A DNA stretch of 64,000 nt from Actinomycetospora sp. NBRC 106375 (GTDB lineage: Bacteria; Actinomycetota; Actinomycetes; Mycobacteriales; Pseudonocardiaceae), in contig NZ_BSTS01000001.1 of the NCBI RefSeq assembly GCF_030269665.1, positions 558,001 to 622,000 on the forward strand, written 5' to 3'. Below the pieces are notes generated by a model. That model searched no databases and was not told the DNA's origin. It worked only from the letters and a program-made list of their open reading frames with translations. The translations under genes were made by a program, and so were the position numbers. This document shows, one piece after another, positions 31,835 to 40,519 of the stretch; positions within the stretch are counted from its first letter, which is position 1, and each line of letters opens with the position of its first letter.

Positions 31835-32673
31835 GCACCCCGTTCGCCGCCCGCGCCCGGTTGGGCGTGGCCGTCGTCGCCGTCCTCGCCGTGCTCGCGC
31901 TGGTGATCACGCTGATCGTCGTCCTGTCCCGGAGCTCCCCGTTGGCCACCCCGCGCTGCACGATCACCGCGCCGCCCGACTCCCCCGGCCTGCCCGCGAC
32001 CTGGACGCTCTCGCCGGGCCAGGCCGACAGCGCCGCGACGATCGTCGGCGTCGGCCGCCGGCTCGGCGTCCCCGACCGTGCCGTCACCATCGCGCTCGCG
32101 ACCGCGGTGCAGGAGTCCGGCCTGGCCAACCTGCGCGGCGGCGACCGCGACTCGGTCGGGCTGTTCCAGCAGCGCCCGAGCCAGGGCTGGGGCTCACGGG
32201 ACGAGATCCTCGACCCCGTCTACGCCACGACGGCGTTCTACACCGCGCTCCTGCAGGTGCCCGGCTGGGCGAGCATGGACGTCACGGCCGCGGCGCAGCG
32301 CGTGCAGCGCAGCGGCTACCCGGAGGCCTACGCCGACCACGAGCCCGAGGCGCGCCTCATGGCGGTCGCCCTGCTGGGGCAGGCGCCGGCCTCGTGGACC
32401 TGCACCGACCTGCCCTCGACCCCGCCCGCCGACCCCTCGACCGCGCCGATCGCCGAGCTGGCCGCCCAGGAGATCGGGACGCGGCGGCTCTCGGGCGAGC
32501 AGACCGAGCAGGCCGGCTGGGCGCTCGCGACCTGGCTCGTGGCGCACGGCGAGCGGCTCTCGCTCGAGAGCGTCACCTACGACGGGCGCACCTGGACGGT
32601 CGCGTCGGGGACCTGGACGCAGACCGGCCCCGCCGACGGCCGGCTCGCGCTGCGCCGGCTCGGCCAGGTCTGA
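31831..32673 (+). CDS. Membrane-anchored lysozyme-like protein
   Basis: A 280-residue protein with one N-terminal helix (LGVAVVAVLAVLALVITLIV) after a basic stretch, then an extracellular domain with AVQESGLANL and GDRDSVGLFQQRPSQGWG. This is the lysozyme-like fold seen in many actinobacterial secreted proteins; the Glu of QES is the candidate catalytic acid. No ATG or GTG lies at a sensible position. CTG at 31831, overlapping the MarR stop (CTGA) and 8 nt after GGAGAGGA, is the best start; TTG 31861 is the alternative but removes the basic residues. Confidence 0.7.
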   Translation: MSTPFAARARLGVAVVAVLAVLALVITLIVVLSRSSPLATPRCTITAPPDSPGLPATWTLSPGQADSAATIVGVGRRLGVPDRAVTIALATAVQESGLANLRGGDRDSVGLFQQRPSQGWGSRDEILDPVYATTAFYTALLQVPGWASMDVTAAAQRVQRSGYPEAYADHEPEARLMAVALLGQAPASWTCTDLPSTPPADPSTAPIAELAAQEIGTRRLSGEQTEQAGWALATWLVAHGERLSLESVTYDGRTWTVASGTWTQTGPADGRLALRRLGQV

Positions 32674-32690
32674 CCGGTGATCGACGTCCC

Positions 32691-32747
32691 GATACGGACG
32701 CTCAGCGTCCGTATCCCATCGAGCACGCCGATAGGGGCGCTTCGCTG
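32691..32747. terminator. Double hairpin between convergent genes
   Basis: GATACGGACGCT (32691-32702) and its exact complement (32704-32715) form a tight hairpin. A second imperfect stem-loop at 32720-32742 has a GATA loop and GGGGCGC arm like terminator member 1, and an ACTCAC foot follows at 32749. It may combine an ordinary terminator with an eroded member of the TGTGAG-foot family. Confidence 0.6.
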
Positions 32748-32751
32748 ACAC

Positions 32752-33792
32752 TCACCGCAGCGCGAGCACCACGCCGGCACCGGCGAGCACGAGCACGGCG
32801 AGCACGACCAGCGCGATCCCGAGGCGCCGCACCGCCGACCAGGGCTCGCGCTCGCCGGGTTCGGGACCCGTCACGGGGTCGGTCCGGTACGCAGGCGCCG
32901 GGTCGGGCCGGGTGGCCGGCACGGCGCCGCCGTTGCGCGAGGTGATCACCTCGGTGCGCTGTGCCGGGTCGAGTGCGCCGCAGCGGCGCAGGTCGTCGGC
33001 GAGCTCGCGGGCGTCGCGGTGGCGGCCCGCGGGGTCGAGGGCCATCGCCCGCAGCACGAGGGCGTCGAGGTCGGCGGGCACGTCGCGAGCGATCTCCCGC
33101 GGCGGCACCGGCGACTCCCGCAGCCGCTGCGAGGCGACCTCGACCGAGCTGGGGCCGCGGAACGGGACCTGCCCGGTGAGCAGCTCGTAGAGCGTGCACC
33201 CGACGGCGTAGAGGTCCGACCGGCCGTCCAGCGGGTCGCAGCGGACCTGCTCGGGCGAGAGGTAGGCCGCGGTGCCCACGACGACCCCGGTGTGGGTGAA
33301 GCCCTCGACGTCGGCGACGCGGGCGATGCCGAAGTCCATCAGCTTGACGGTGCCGTCATGGCAGCGCATGACGTTGCCGGGGTTCACGTCGCGGTGCACG
33401 ATCCCGCGCTCGTGCGCGGCGGCGAGGGCCTCGCAGACGGGCACGAGCAGCGCCGCGGCCTCCGCGGGCCGCAGGCGGCCGCGGTCGCGGAGCTCCTCGC
33501 GCAGGGTGCGTCCGTCGACGCACTCCATGACGACGAACACCTCGCCACCGTCGGCGAACCCGACGTCGTGCACGGCGACGACGTGCGGGTGGTCGATCAC
33601 CGCGGCCGCGCGGGCCTCGTCGCGCAGGCGCCCGCCGTACTCCGCGTCGCCGCGGTGCTCGGCGGGCAGGAGCTTCACCGCGACGGTGCGCCCGAGGTCG
33701 CGGTCGAGCGCGCGGTGCACCTCGGCCATGCCACCGCGCCCGATGAGCCCGCGCAGCTCGTAGCGGTCGGCGAGGACGCGGGTCTCGCTCAC
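32752..33792 (-). CDS. Ser/Thr protein kinase (PknB type) with altered catalytic loop
   Basis: A 346-residue kinase: kinase domain about residues 10-270, then a Pro-rich linker and one C-terminal helix (LGIALVVLAVLVLAGAGVV) with almost nothing outside. GRGGMAEV, VAVKLL, DFGIAR and GTAAYLSPEQ are intact. The catalytic loop reads HRDVNPGN, with Asp135 kept but Asn137 where the conserved Lys should be. The GTG overlaps the stop of the upstream gene (GTGA). Activity may be reduced or unusual. Confidence 0.85.
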   Translation of the reverse strand: MSETRVLADRYELRGLIGRGGMAEVHRALDRDLGRTVAVKLLPAEHRGDAEYGGRLRDEARAAAVIDHPHVVAVHDVGFADGGEVFVVMECVDGRTLREELRDRGRLRPAEAAALLVPVCEALAAAHERGIVHRDVNPGNVMRCHDGTVKLMDFGIARVADVEGFTHTGVVVGTAAYLSPEQVRCDPLDGRSDLYAVGCTLYELLTGQVPFRGPSSVEVASQRLRESPVPPREIARDVPADLDALVLRAMALDPAGRHRDARELADDLRRCGALDPAQRTEVITSRNGGAVPATRPDPAPAYRTDPVTGPEPGEREPWSAVRRLGIALVVLAVLVLAGAGVVLALR

Positions 33793-34352
33793 ATCCGCCG
33801 CGTCCTGGCCGCGTCGCCACCGCCGAGCAGGGCGTCGAACAGGTAGCGCTGGTCGACCATGGCCTGGCGCATGTCCTCGGTGTCGGCGGTGCCCTCCTCG
33901 ACCTCGGTGGAGGTGCGGTGGGCGGCGCGGTAGCGCTCGACGAGGTCCGGGTGGTCGACCGAGATCATCTTGGCGCGCTCCTCGAACCTCTCGGTCGGGT
34001 AGCCGCGCTCGCGCATCACCTGCTGCACGAGCAGATCCGCGTCGCGCAGGCCGGTCGACGGGTTCTCGACGAACGACGACTGCGCCGACTCCCACGCCTG
34101 GCCGAAGCGGTCGCGCTCCCCGCCGTCGAGCTCGCGCACCTCCAGCTCCCGGCGCCGGGACAGGCGTGCCCGCAGCTCGCGCTCCCCGTCGCGCCGCCCG
34201 TACTCGGAGACCACGCGGTCGTACTCGTCGCCGAACTGGCTGCGCAGCGCGGCGCGCCGCGACTGCGAGCGCTTGCGGGCGACCAGGACGAGCACGACGC
34301 CCAGGACGAGGACGACGGCAGCGACCACGACGACGATGAGGACCGGATCCAT
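33789..34352 (-). CDS. Single-pass membrane protein of unknown function, coupled to the kinase
   Basis: A 187-residue protein with an N-terminal helix (LIVVVVAAVVLVLGVVLVLV), a basic patch, and a charged helical domain (about 40-187: FGDEYDRVV, ERFEERAKMISVDHPDLVERYR). Similar proteins are common in actinobacteria without known function. Its 4-bp overlap with the kinase gene suggests it could be the kinase substrate or partner. ATG start at 34352; a 117-bp gap separates it from the permease gene. Confidence 0.7.
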   Translation of the reverse strand: MDPVLIVVVVAAVVLVLGVVLVLVARKRSQSRRAALRSQFGDEYDRVVSEYGRRDGERELRARLSRRRELEVRELDGGERDRFGQAWESAQSSFVENPSTGLRDADLLVQQVMRERGYPTERFEERAKMISVDHPDLVERYRAAHRTSTEVEEGTADTEDMRQAMVDQRYLFDALLGGGDAARTRRM

Positions 34353-34469
34353 GCACCCCTCCGTGATCGATTACCGACGATCACACCACTCCGGTACCCG
34401 GAACGCCGCCGGCGACGAGCGGGTGCACGGCAAGTGCCGTCGAACGGGCCTACCCGATCACACCGGTGC

Positions 34470-36188
34470 CTATCCCGCGACCACCATCCAGCCCAGCACC
34501 GGTGTCGACTGCAGGAGCACGAGGACACACATGCCCGCGAGGAACACGAGGCTCCAGAGCAGCACGCGGCGCAGGATCTCCCCCTCGCGCCCGGCCATGC
34601 CGACCGCGGACGCGGCGATGGCGAGGTTCTGCGGCGAGATCATCTTGCCGAGCACGCCGCCGGAGCTGTTCGCCGCCGCCAGCAGGATCGGGTCGAGCCC
34701 GGCGCCCTTGGCCGCCGTGACCTGGAGCGCGCCGAACAGCGAGTTGGACGACGTGTCCGAGCCGGTGACCGCCGTCCCCAGCCACCCGAGCACCGGGGAG
34801 AGCACCGCGAAGAACCCGCCGGTCCCGGCCAGCAGGGCGCCGAGGGTGAGCGTCTGCCCCGAGTCGTTCATGACGTAGGCCAGCGCGAGCACGGCCATGA
34901 CCGTCGGGATCGCGGTGCGCAGCTGCACGAGCGTCCGCCCGTAGGCCGCGACGGCGGACCCTGGCCGCAACCGCAGCACGAGCGCGGTGATGACGCCGGC
35001 GATGAGCAGGATCGTGCCGGCGGCCTCGAGCCAGTTGAGGTTGAAGGCGACGGTGGAGACGGGCTTGCCGGCCGCAGTGCGCACGTCGAGGCCCGGCCAG
35101 TTGAACTTCACCGTCACCGCCTTGAGCGCCTTGCTCACCGGCGGGATCTGCTGGATGCCGAACAGCACGATGATGATCACGTATGGCGTGTACGCGAGGA
35201 CCGTGTCCCGGCGGCTGTCCTGACGGTGGTCGTCGGCGTCGGCCCCCTCGGCGGGCACGCCACCGGTCGCGTCGCCACCCGTCCCGTCGCCACCCGTCCC
35301 GTCGCCACCACCGACGCCCACCGGCGTCCGGGTGGCGGCGGTCTCCTCGGCCGTCGCGTCCGTCGCGACCGCGGCCCGGCGCGGCGGACGGGCCCGCACC
35401 AGCAGCACCACGGCGCCGGCGGAGAGCAGGGCGGCGACGATGTCGGTCAGCGGGAGCGACAGGTAGTTCGACGTCGCGAACTGCGCGAGACCGAACACGA
35501 GGCCGGCGACCAGCGCGACCGGCCAGGTCTCCCGCAGCCCCTTCCAGCCGTCGACCAGCCCGACGAGGACGAACGGCACGAACAGCGCCAGGATCGGCGT
35601 CTGGCGCCCGACCATCGCGCCGAGGGCGTCCTCCGGCAGGCCGGTGACCTGCGCGAGCGTGGTGATCGGCACGGCGATGGCCCCGAAGGCCACCGGGGCG
35701 GTGTTGGCGACCAGGGCGACCACCGCGGCCTTGAGCGGGTGGAAGCGCAGCGCGATGAGCATGATCGTGCAGATCGCCACCGGGGTGCCGAACCCGGCCA
35801 GCGCCTCGAGCAGCGCGCCGAAGGCGAACGCGATGATGACCGCCTGCACCCGCGGGTCGTCGGACACCGACCCGAACGACCGGCGGAGCACGTCGAAATG
35901 CCCCGACGTCACGGTCATCTGGTAGATCCACAAGGCGTTGATCACGATCCAGAGGATCGGGAAGAAGCCGAACGCCGCGCCCTCGATCCCCGCGAGGACG
36001 GCCTGCCCCACCGGCATGCCGTACACGAGGATCGCCACGAGCAGCGCGACCGCCAGCCCGATCAGCGACGCGAGCCACGCCCGGACCCGCAGACCGCCCA
36101 GCAGGACGAACAGGACCAGCAGCGGGAGCACGGCGACCAGCGAGCTCAGCGCCAGCGAGCCGAGCGGGGTGTCGTTCTGGACGTACAC
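34470..36188 (-). CDS. lctP: L-lactate permease (LctP family)
   Basis: A 572-residue permease with 12-14 helices, conserved GAAFGFFPILWIVINALWIY, LLEALAGFGTPVAI and SPVLGWLGTAVTGSDTSSN. It imports lactate or glycolate with protons. GTG 36188 is preceded by GGAGGTGG; upstream open frame has no homology. A Gly/Thr/Asp-rich loop with GGDGTGG repeats (about nt 35240-35340) is inserted between two helices and looks recently expanded. Confidence 0.88.
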   Translation of the reverse strand: MYVQNDTPLGSLALSSLVAVLPLLVLFVLLGGLRVRAWLASLIGLAVALLVAILVYGMPVGQAVLAGIEGAAFGFFPILWIVINALWIYQMTVTSGHFDVLRRSFGSVSDDPRVQAVIIAFAFGALLEALAGFGTPVAICTIMLIALRFHPLKAAVVALVANTAPVAFGAIAVPITTLAQVTGLPEDALGAMVGRQTPILALFVPFVLVGLVDGWKGLRETWPVALVAGLVFGLAQFATSNYLSLPLTDIVAALLSAGAVVLLVRARPPRRAAVATDATAEETAATRTPVGVGGGDGTGGDGTGGDATGGVPAEGADADDHRQDSRRDTVLAYTPYVIIIVLFGIQQIPPVSKALKAVTVKFNWPGLDVRTAAGKPVSTVAFNLNWLEAAGTILLIAGVITALVLRLRPGSAVAAYGRTLVQLRTAIPTVMAVLALAYVMNDSGQTLTLGALLAGTGGFFAVLSPVLGWLGTAVTGSDTSSNSLFGALQVTAAKGAGLDPILLAAANSSGGVLGKMISPQNLAIAASAVGMAGREGEILRRVLLWSLVFLAGMCVLVLLQSTPVLGWMVVAG

Positions 36189-36353
36189 GGGGCCACCTCC
36201 GGGAACGGGCGGCGCCGCCCGTGTGGTGGCGCAGCGTGCCCGTTCCGTCGCCCGGTGTCGACACGAAACGGTGACCCTCTTTCGCCATCCGGACGGGTCC
36301 GCGCCGCGTGTCCACTCTGGCGGTCGCACTCCGCGAGGAGCACGCTGCACCCC

Positions 36354-37820
36354 GTGACGACCCCGACCACCGAGCACGTGCCCTCGACCGACCGTCGGTT
36401 CTTCGGGCACCCCCTCGTCCTCGGCAGCCTGTTCTCGGTCGAGCTGTGGGAACGCTTCTCGTTCTACGGGATGCAGACCGTCATGGCGTACTACCTGTAC
36501 TACGCCGTGACCGAGGGCGGGCTGGGCCTGGAGAAGGCGTCCGCCACCAGCATCATCGGCGCCTACGGCGGCCTGGTGTACCTGGCCGCCGTGGTCGGGG
36601 CGTGGGTCGCCGACCGGGTCCTCGGCGCCGAGCGGACGCTGTTCTTCTCCGCGATCACGGTGATGGCGGGCCACATCGCCCTCGCCGTGATCCCGGGCCT
36701 CACCGGCGTCGCCGTCGGCCTCGTCCTGGTCGCCCTGGGCAGCGGCGGGGTGAAGACCTCGGCGACGAGCGTCGTCGGCTCGCTCTACGCCCGCGACGAC
36801 CCGCGCGCCGACGCCGGCTTCTCGATCTTCTACATGGGCGTCAACATCGGTGCGCTCGTCGGGCCCCTGCTCACGGGCCTGACCCAGCAGCAGATCGGGT
36901 TCCACTGGGCGTTCGGCCTCGCCGCGATCGGGATGGCGATCGGGCTGGGCATCTACGCGGTCGGCCGCCGGGGCCTCCCGGACACCGCGGCCGTCGTGCC
37001 CGACCCGCTGCCCCCGGGCGCGTGGGTCCGCCCGGCGCTCGTCGCGGTCGGCGTCGTCGTCGTCGTGCTGATCGGCTTCGCCACCGGCGTGCTCGAGCCG
37101 GGCACGCTCTCGACCGCGGTCGCGATCGTCGTCGCCGTGATCTCCATCGTGATCTTCACGATCATGCTGACCAGCCCGAAGGTCGACGACGACGAGCGCA
37201 GCCGCGTGCGCGCCTTCATCCCGATGTGGCTGGGCAGCGTCGTGTTCTGGTCGCTGTTCCAGCAGCAGTTCACCGTCGTCGAGCTCTACTCCGACGAGCG
37301 GCTCGACCGGAACCTGTTCGGCTGGGAGATGCCGGTCAGCTGGCCCAACTCGATCGAGCCGTTCTGGGTGATCGTCCTGGCGCCGCTGTTCGCGGTGCTC
37401 TGGACGAAGCTCGGCACCCGCGCGCCGTCGACGCCCGCGAAGTTCGCGATCGGCGCCACCGGCATGGGCATCGCGTTCCTGCTCTTCCTGCCCTGGGCGG
37501 GCGGCGTCGGCAACTCCACGCCGGTGCTCGCACTGGTGCTGATCCTGCTGGTGTTCGCCCTGGCCGAGATGAACCTCTCGCCGGTCGGGCTCTCGGTGTC
37601 GACCCGGATCGGGCCCGCGGCGTTCCGGAATCTCACCGTCGCGCTGTTCTACCTCACGGTCTCGCTGGGCTCGGCGCTCTCGGGAACCCTCGCGGGCTTC
37701 TACGCCCCCGAGCACGAGGGCGCCTACTTCGGGATCACCGGCGCCGCCGCGATCGTGCTCGGGCTCGTGCTGTTCGCCCTCACCCCGTGGATCCGGCGCG
37801 CGATGCGGGGCGTGCGGTGA
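36354..37820 (+). CDS. POT/PTR family proton-coupled peptide transporter
   Basis: A 488-residue transporter with the ExxER motif (ELWER) of helix 1 followed by FSFYGMQTVMAYYL, and the second signature GVNIGALVGPLLTG. It imports di- or tripeptides. GTG 36354 begins VTTPTTEHVPSTDRRFFGHP; GAGGAG lies 12 nt upstream. Divergent from lctP with a 165-bp gap in which I see no clear operator. Confidence 0.88.
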   Translation: MTTPTTEHVPSTDRRFFGHPLVLGSLFSVELWERFSFYGMQTVMAYYLYYAVTEGGLGLEKASATSIIGAYGGLVYLAAVVGAWVADRVLGAERTLFFSAITVMAGHIALAVIPGLTGVAVGLVLVALGSGGVKTSATSVVGSLYARDDPRADAGFSIFYMGVNIGALVGPLLTGLTQQQIGFHWAFGLAAIGMAIGLGIYAVGRRGLPDTAAVVPDPLPPGAWVRPALVAVGVVVVVLIGFATGVLEPGTLSTAVAIVVAVISIVIFTIMLTSPKVDDDERSRVRAFIPMWLGSVVFWSLFQQQFTVVELYSDERLDRNLFGWEMPVSWPNSIEPFWVIVLAPLFAVLWTKLGTRAPSTPAKFAIGATGMGIAFLLFLPWAGGVGNSTPVLALVLILLVFALAEMNLSPVGLSVSTRIGPAAFRNLTVALFYLTVSLGSALSGTLAGFYAPEHEGAYFGITGAAAIVLGLVLFALTPWIRRAMRGVR

Positions 37821-37842
37821 GCCGCGCGGGCATGATGGCGGG

Positions 37843-38718
37843 GTGACCGCCGAGGCGCCGCCCACCGAGGAGCACCGCGCCCACCTGCTCGCCGTCGGCT
37901 ACCGCCTCACCGGGTCGCGCGCCGACGCCGAGGACGCCCTGCAGGAGGCGTGGCTGCGCTGGGACCGGCTCGGGGACGTCGGCCGCGCGCAGGTGCGGGA
38001 CGTCCGCGCGTGGCTGGCGACCGCGGTGGGGCGGCTCTGCCTCGACCGGGTCCGCTCCGCACCGGCCCGGCGCGAGCAGTACGTCGGGCCGTGGCTGCCC
38101 GAGCCGCTGGTCACGACAGGCGCCGACGACGTGCTCGACGCCGTCGTCGCCCGCGAGGACGTGCGGATCGCCGCTCTGCTCGTGCTCGAGCGCCTCTCCC
38201 CCGACCAGCGGGTGGCGCTCGTCCTGCACGACTCCGCGGGGCTCCCGTTCGACGACATCGCCGACGTCCTGGGCTGCACCACGACGACCGCGCGCCAGCA
38301 CGCCTCCCGTGCCCGGCGCACGGTCGGCGCCGCCGCGGCGGACGGCGAGCTGCCCGACCCGGTGCCGGAGCCCGACCAGCGCCGGGTGCTCGACGCGTTC
38401 GTCGCCGCCCTCGCCGCGGGCGACGTCGCAACGCTGGTGACGCTCCTGCACCCCGACGCCGCCCTGCGCACCGACGGCGGCGGCATCGTCAAGGCCGCGC
38501 GCCGGACCGTCGTGGGCGCGGAGAAGATCGCGCGGCTGCTCGTCGCGCTGCTCGAGGAGGGCGACCCGGAGATCCTGTCCGCGGCGCGTCCGGTCATGGT
38601 CAACGGCGAGGCCGGCCTGCTCGTGTCGTTGGGGCCGACGTCGGCCGTGCTGGTCCTCACCGTCGCGGACGGGCGCGCCCGGGCGGTGCACGCGGTGCTC
38701 AACCCGGAGAAGGTCTGA
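37843..38718 (+). CDS. ECF41-type RNA polymerase sigma factor with SnoaL-like C-terminal domain
   Basis: A 291-residue sigma factor: region 2 (about 10-75), region 4 (about 105-165), then a SnoaL-like C-terminal domain. The ECF41 hallmarks are present: DGGG at 211-214 and the near-terminal NPEKV (family NPDKL). In ECF41 the C-terminal domain takes the place of an anti-sigma factor. The neighbouring convergent gene is a CMD-family protein, the classic ECF41 partner, and has a matching promoter. The 3' end overlaps that gene by 20 bp. Confidence 0.9.
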   Translation: MTAEAPPTEEHRAHLLAVGYRLTGSRADAEDALQEAWLRWDRLGDVGRAQVRDVRAWLATAVGRLCLDRVRSAPARREQYVGPWLPEPLVTTGADDVLDAVVAREDVRIAALLVLERLSPDQRVALVLHDSAGLPFDDIADVLGCTTTTARQHASRARRTVGAAAADGELPDPVPEPDQRRVLDAFVAALAAGDVATLVTLLHPDAALRTDGGGIVKAARRTVVGAEKIARLLVALLEEGDPEILSAARPVMVNGEAGLLVSLGPTSAVLVLTVADGRARAVHAVLNPEKV

Positions 38719-39277
38719 CCGGGACCTCGCACGACGCGGCGAAGCCCTGCGCGCGCACCCCGAGCGCGGCGTTCGACCGCGCCCGCTGGTTCTCCACGGC
38801 GATCAGGTGGGTCAGCTCGACGAGGCCGGCGTGCCCGAGGCGCGCGTCGAGGTCGGCGACCTGGGCGTCGGTGACCGCGATCGGCTGGGCGCTCACGGCG
38901 TCGGCGTAGGCGAGGACCGCGCGCTCGTCGGCGTCGAAGCGCTCGTCGTGCGGGGCGTCGTCGGCGGCGGCGCGGCGCAGGTGGTCGGCGTCGAGGCCCT
39001 CGCGGACCCAGAGCATCTCGCCGAAGTCGACGCACCAGGAGCACCCCACCCGGGTCGCGGTGCGGTAGACGGCGAGGTCGCGCAGCCGGGCCGGCAGGAC
39101 CGTCGCGACCTTCTCGGTGAGCGACTCGGACACCGCCGCGGTCCAGAACAGGCCGGGGTGGTGGCGCAGCACCGTGAACGGCTCGGGCACGTCGCCGAAG
39201 CGCCGGCGCGCGAACCGGTAGGCGAGGCGGCCGAGGACGCCGGCGTCGCGGTCGTCGACGACGGGGATGCGGGCCAT
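38699..39277 (-). CDS. Carboxymuconolactone decarboxylase/AhpD-like protein, ECF41 target
   Basis: A 192-residue AhpD-fold protein with the redox CxxC in VGCSWCVDFGEML followed by the conserved proton-relay region. Probably an alkylhydroperoxidase-like reductase. ATG 39277 has GGAGGAG a few nt upstream. The ECF41 promoter match 35-61 bp upstream indicates control by the adjacent sigma factor. The physiological substrate of ECF41-linked CMD proteins is unknown. Confidence 0.87.
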   Translation of the reverse strand: MARIPVVDDRDAGVLGRLAYRFARRRFGDVPEPFTVLRHHPGLFWTAAVSESLTEKVATVLPARLRDLAVYRTATRVGCSWCVDFGEMLWVREGLDADHLRRAAADDAPHDERFDADERAVLAYADAVSAQPIAVTDAQVADLDARLGHAGLVELTHLIAVENQRARSNAALGVRAQGFAASCEVPVRPSPG

Positions 39278-39311
39278 GGTTTCTCCTCCTGGACGCGGGT
39301 GGTGACCGGTG

Positions 39312-39338
39312 GACGGCGGGGCCCCGCCGAACGTGACA
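39312..39338 (-). promoter_or_regulatory. ECF41-type promoter of the CMD gene
   Basis: On the minus strand TGTCACG (39338-39332), 16 bp, then CGTC (39315-39312). The published ECF41 consensus is TGTCACA-N16-CGTC, so only one base differs. The spacer contains a GGCGGGGCCCCGCC palindrome. Confidence 0.8.
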
Positions 39339-39348
39339 CGGTGAGGTC

Positions 39349-40506
39349 ATGGAGGCCTCCGACTTCGCCGACGTCCTGTCCTCGGTCCGCGCGTTCGTCC
39401 GCGAGGAGGTGGTGCCGCGCGAGGACGAGATCGAGGCGACCGACGAGGTCCCGGAGAAGCTGCGCGAGGCGTGCAAGGCGATGGGCCTCTACGGCTTCGC
39501 GATCCCCGAGGAGTTCGGCGGCATCGGGCTGTCGATGGCCGAGGAGGTGGAGCTGGCCATGGAGCTCGGCTGGACCACGCCGTCGCTGCGCTCGCTGTTC
39601 GGCACCAACAACGGCATCGCCGGGCAGGTCCTGCTCACCGGCGGCACCCCGGAGCAGCAGAACGAGTGGCTGCCGCGGCTGGCGAGCGGCGAGGTCGTCG
39701 CCTCCTTCGCGCTCACCGAGCCCGACGCCGGCTCCGACCCGTCGTCGCTGACCACGAAGGCCGTGCGGGACGGCGAGGAGTTCGTGATCACCGGGCAGAA
39801 GCGCTGGATCACCAACGCGCCGCTGGCCGACGTGCTCATGGTCTTCGCGCGCACCGATCCGGACGCCCCGCCGGCCAAGGGCATCTCGACGTTCCTCGTC
39901 CCGACGTCGGCACCCGGGGTCTCGTTCACCGAGCACGACGCGAAGATGGGCCAGCGCGGCTCGTGGACCTGCGAGGTCTACCTCGACGAGGTCCGCGTCC
40001 CGGCCGCCCACCTCGTCGGCGGCGAGGAGGGCCTGCACCGCGGGTTCGTCACCGCGATGCGCTGCCTCGCGCACGGCCGGCTGCACATCGCGGCGCTGTG
40101 CATGGGCATGGCGGCGCGGCTGGTCGAGGAGATGCGCCTGTTCGCCACCGAGCGCGAGCAGGGTGGGCACAAGATCGCCGCCTACCAGCTCGTGCAGGGC
40201 CTCGTGGCCGACTCGGTGACCGACTGGCACGCCGGGCGCGCCCTGGTCCGCGAGGCCGCGCGGGCCTACGACGACGGCTCGGACACCACGCTCGGCCCGT
40301 CGACGGCGAAGTACTTCTGCTCCGAGGCCGTCGGGCGCATCGCCGACCGCGCCGTGCAGGTGCACGGCGGCTCGGGCTACATGCGCGGCGTGCCGGTCGA
40401 GCGCCTCTACCGCGACGCGCGCCTGTTCCGGATCTACGAGGGCACGAGCCAGATCCAGCAGGTGATCATCGCCCGGGGCCTGCTCGGGAGCGCCGCGCGG
40501 GGCTGA
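39349..40506 (+). CDS. Acyl-CoA dehydrogenase
   Basis: A 385-residue flavoprotein with FALTEPDAGSDPSSL, FVITGQKRWITNA and the C-terminal RIYEGTSQIQQ, whose Glu is the catalytic base position of the short/medium-chain group. It forms the alpha-beta double bond of an acyl-CoA and passes electrons to ETF. ATG start with weak SD. The CoA-transferase gene follows by 13 bp, suggesting a short acyl-CoA pathway. Confidence 0.9.
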   Translation: MEASDFADVLSSVRAFVREEVVPREDEIEATDEVPEKLREACKAMGLYGFAIPEEFGGIGLSMAEEVELAMELGWTTPSLRSLFGTNNGIAGQVLLTGGTPEQQNEWLPRLASGEVVASFALTEPDAGSDPSSLTTKAVRDGEEFVITGQKRWITNAPLADVLMVFARTDPDAPPAKGISTFLVPTSAPGVSFTEHDAKMGQRGSWTCEVYLDEVRVPAAHLVGGEEGLHRGFVTAMRCLAHGRLHIAALCMGMAARLVEEMRLFATEREQGGHKIAAYQLVQGLVADSVTDWHAGRALVREAARAYDDGSDTTLGPSTAKYFCSEAVGRIADRAVQVHGGSGYMRGVPVERLYRDARLFRIYEGTSQIQQVIIARGLLGSAARG

Positions 40507-40519
40507 CAGACTGCCGATC

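Noticed and set aside
33918-36353. Upstream extension of the POT transporter frame by 812 codons
   Set aside because: It is antisense to lctP and has no homology; GTG 36354 matches the family start.
34470-37865. 1131-codon minus-strand frame spanning lctP and the region behind the POT transporter
   Set aside because: Only the part up to GTG 36188 has homology and an SD; the rest is antisense to the transporter gene.
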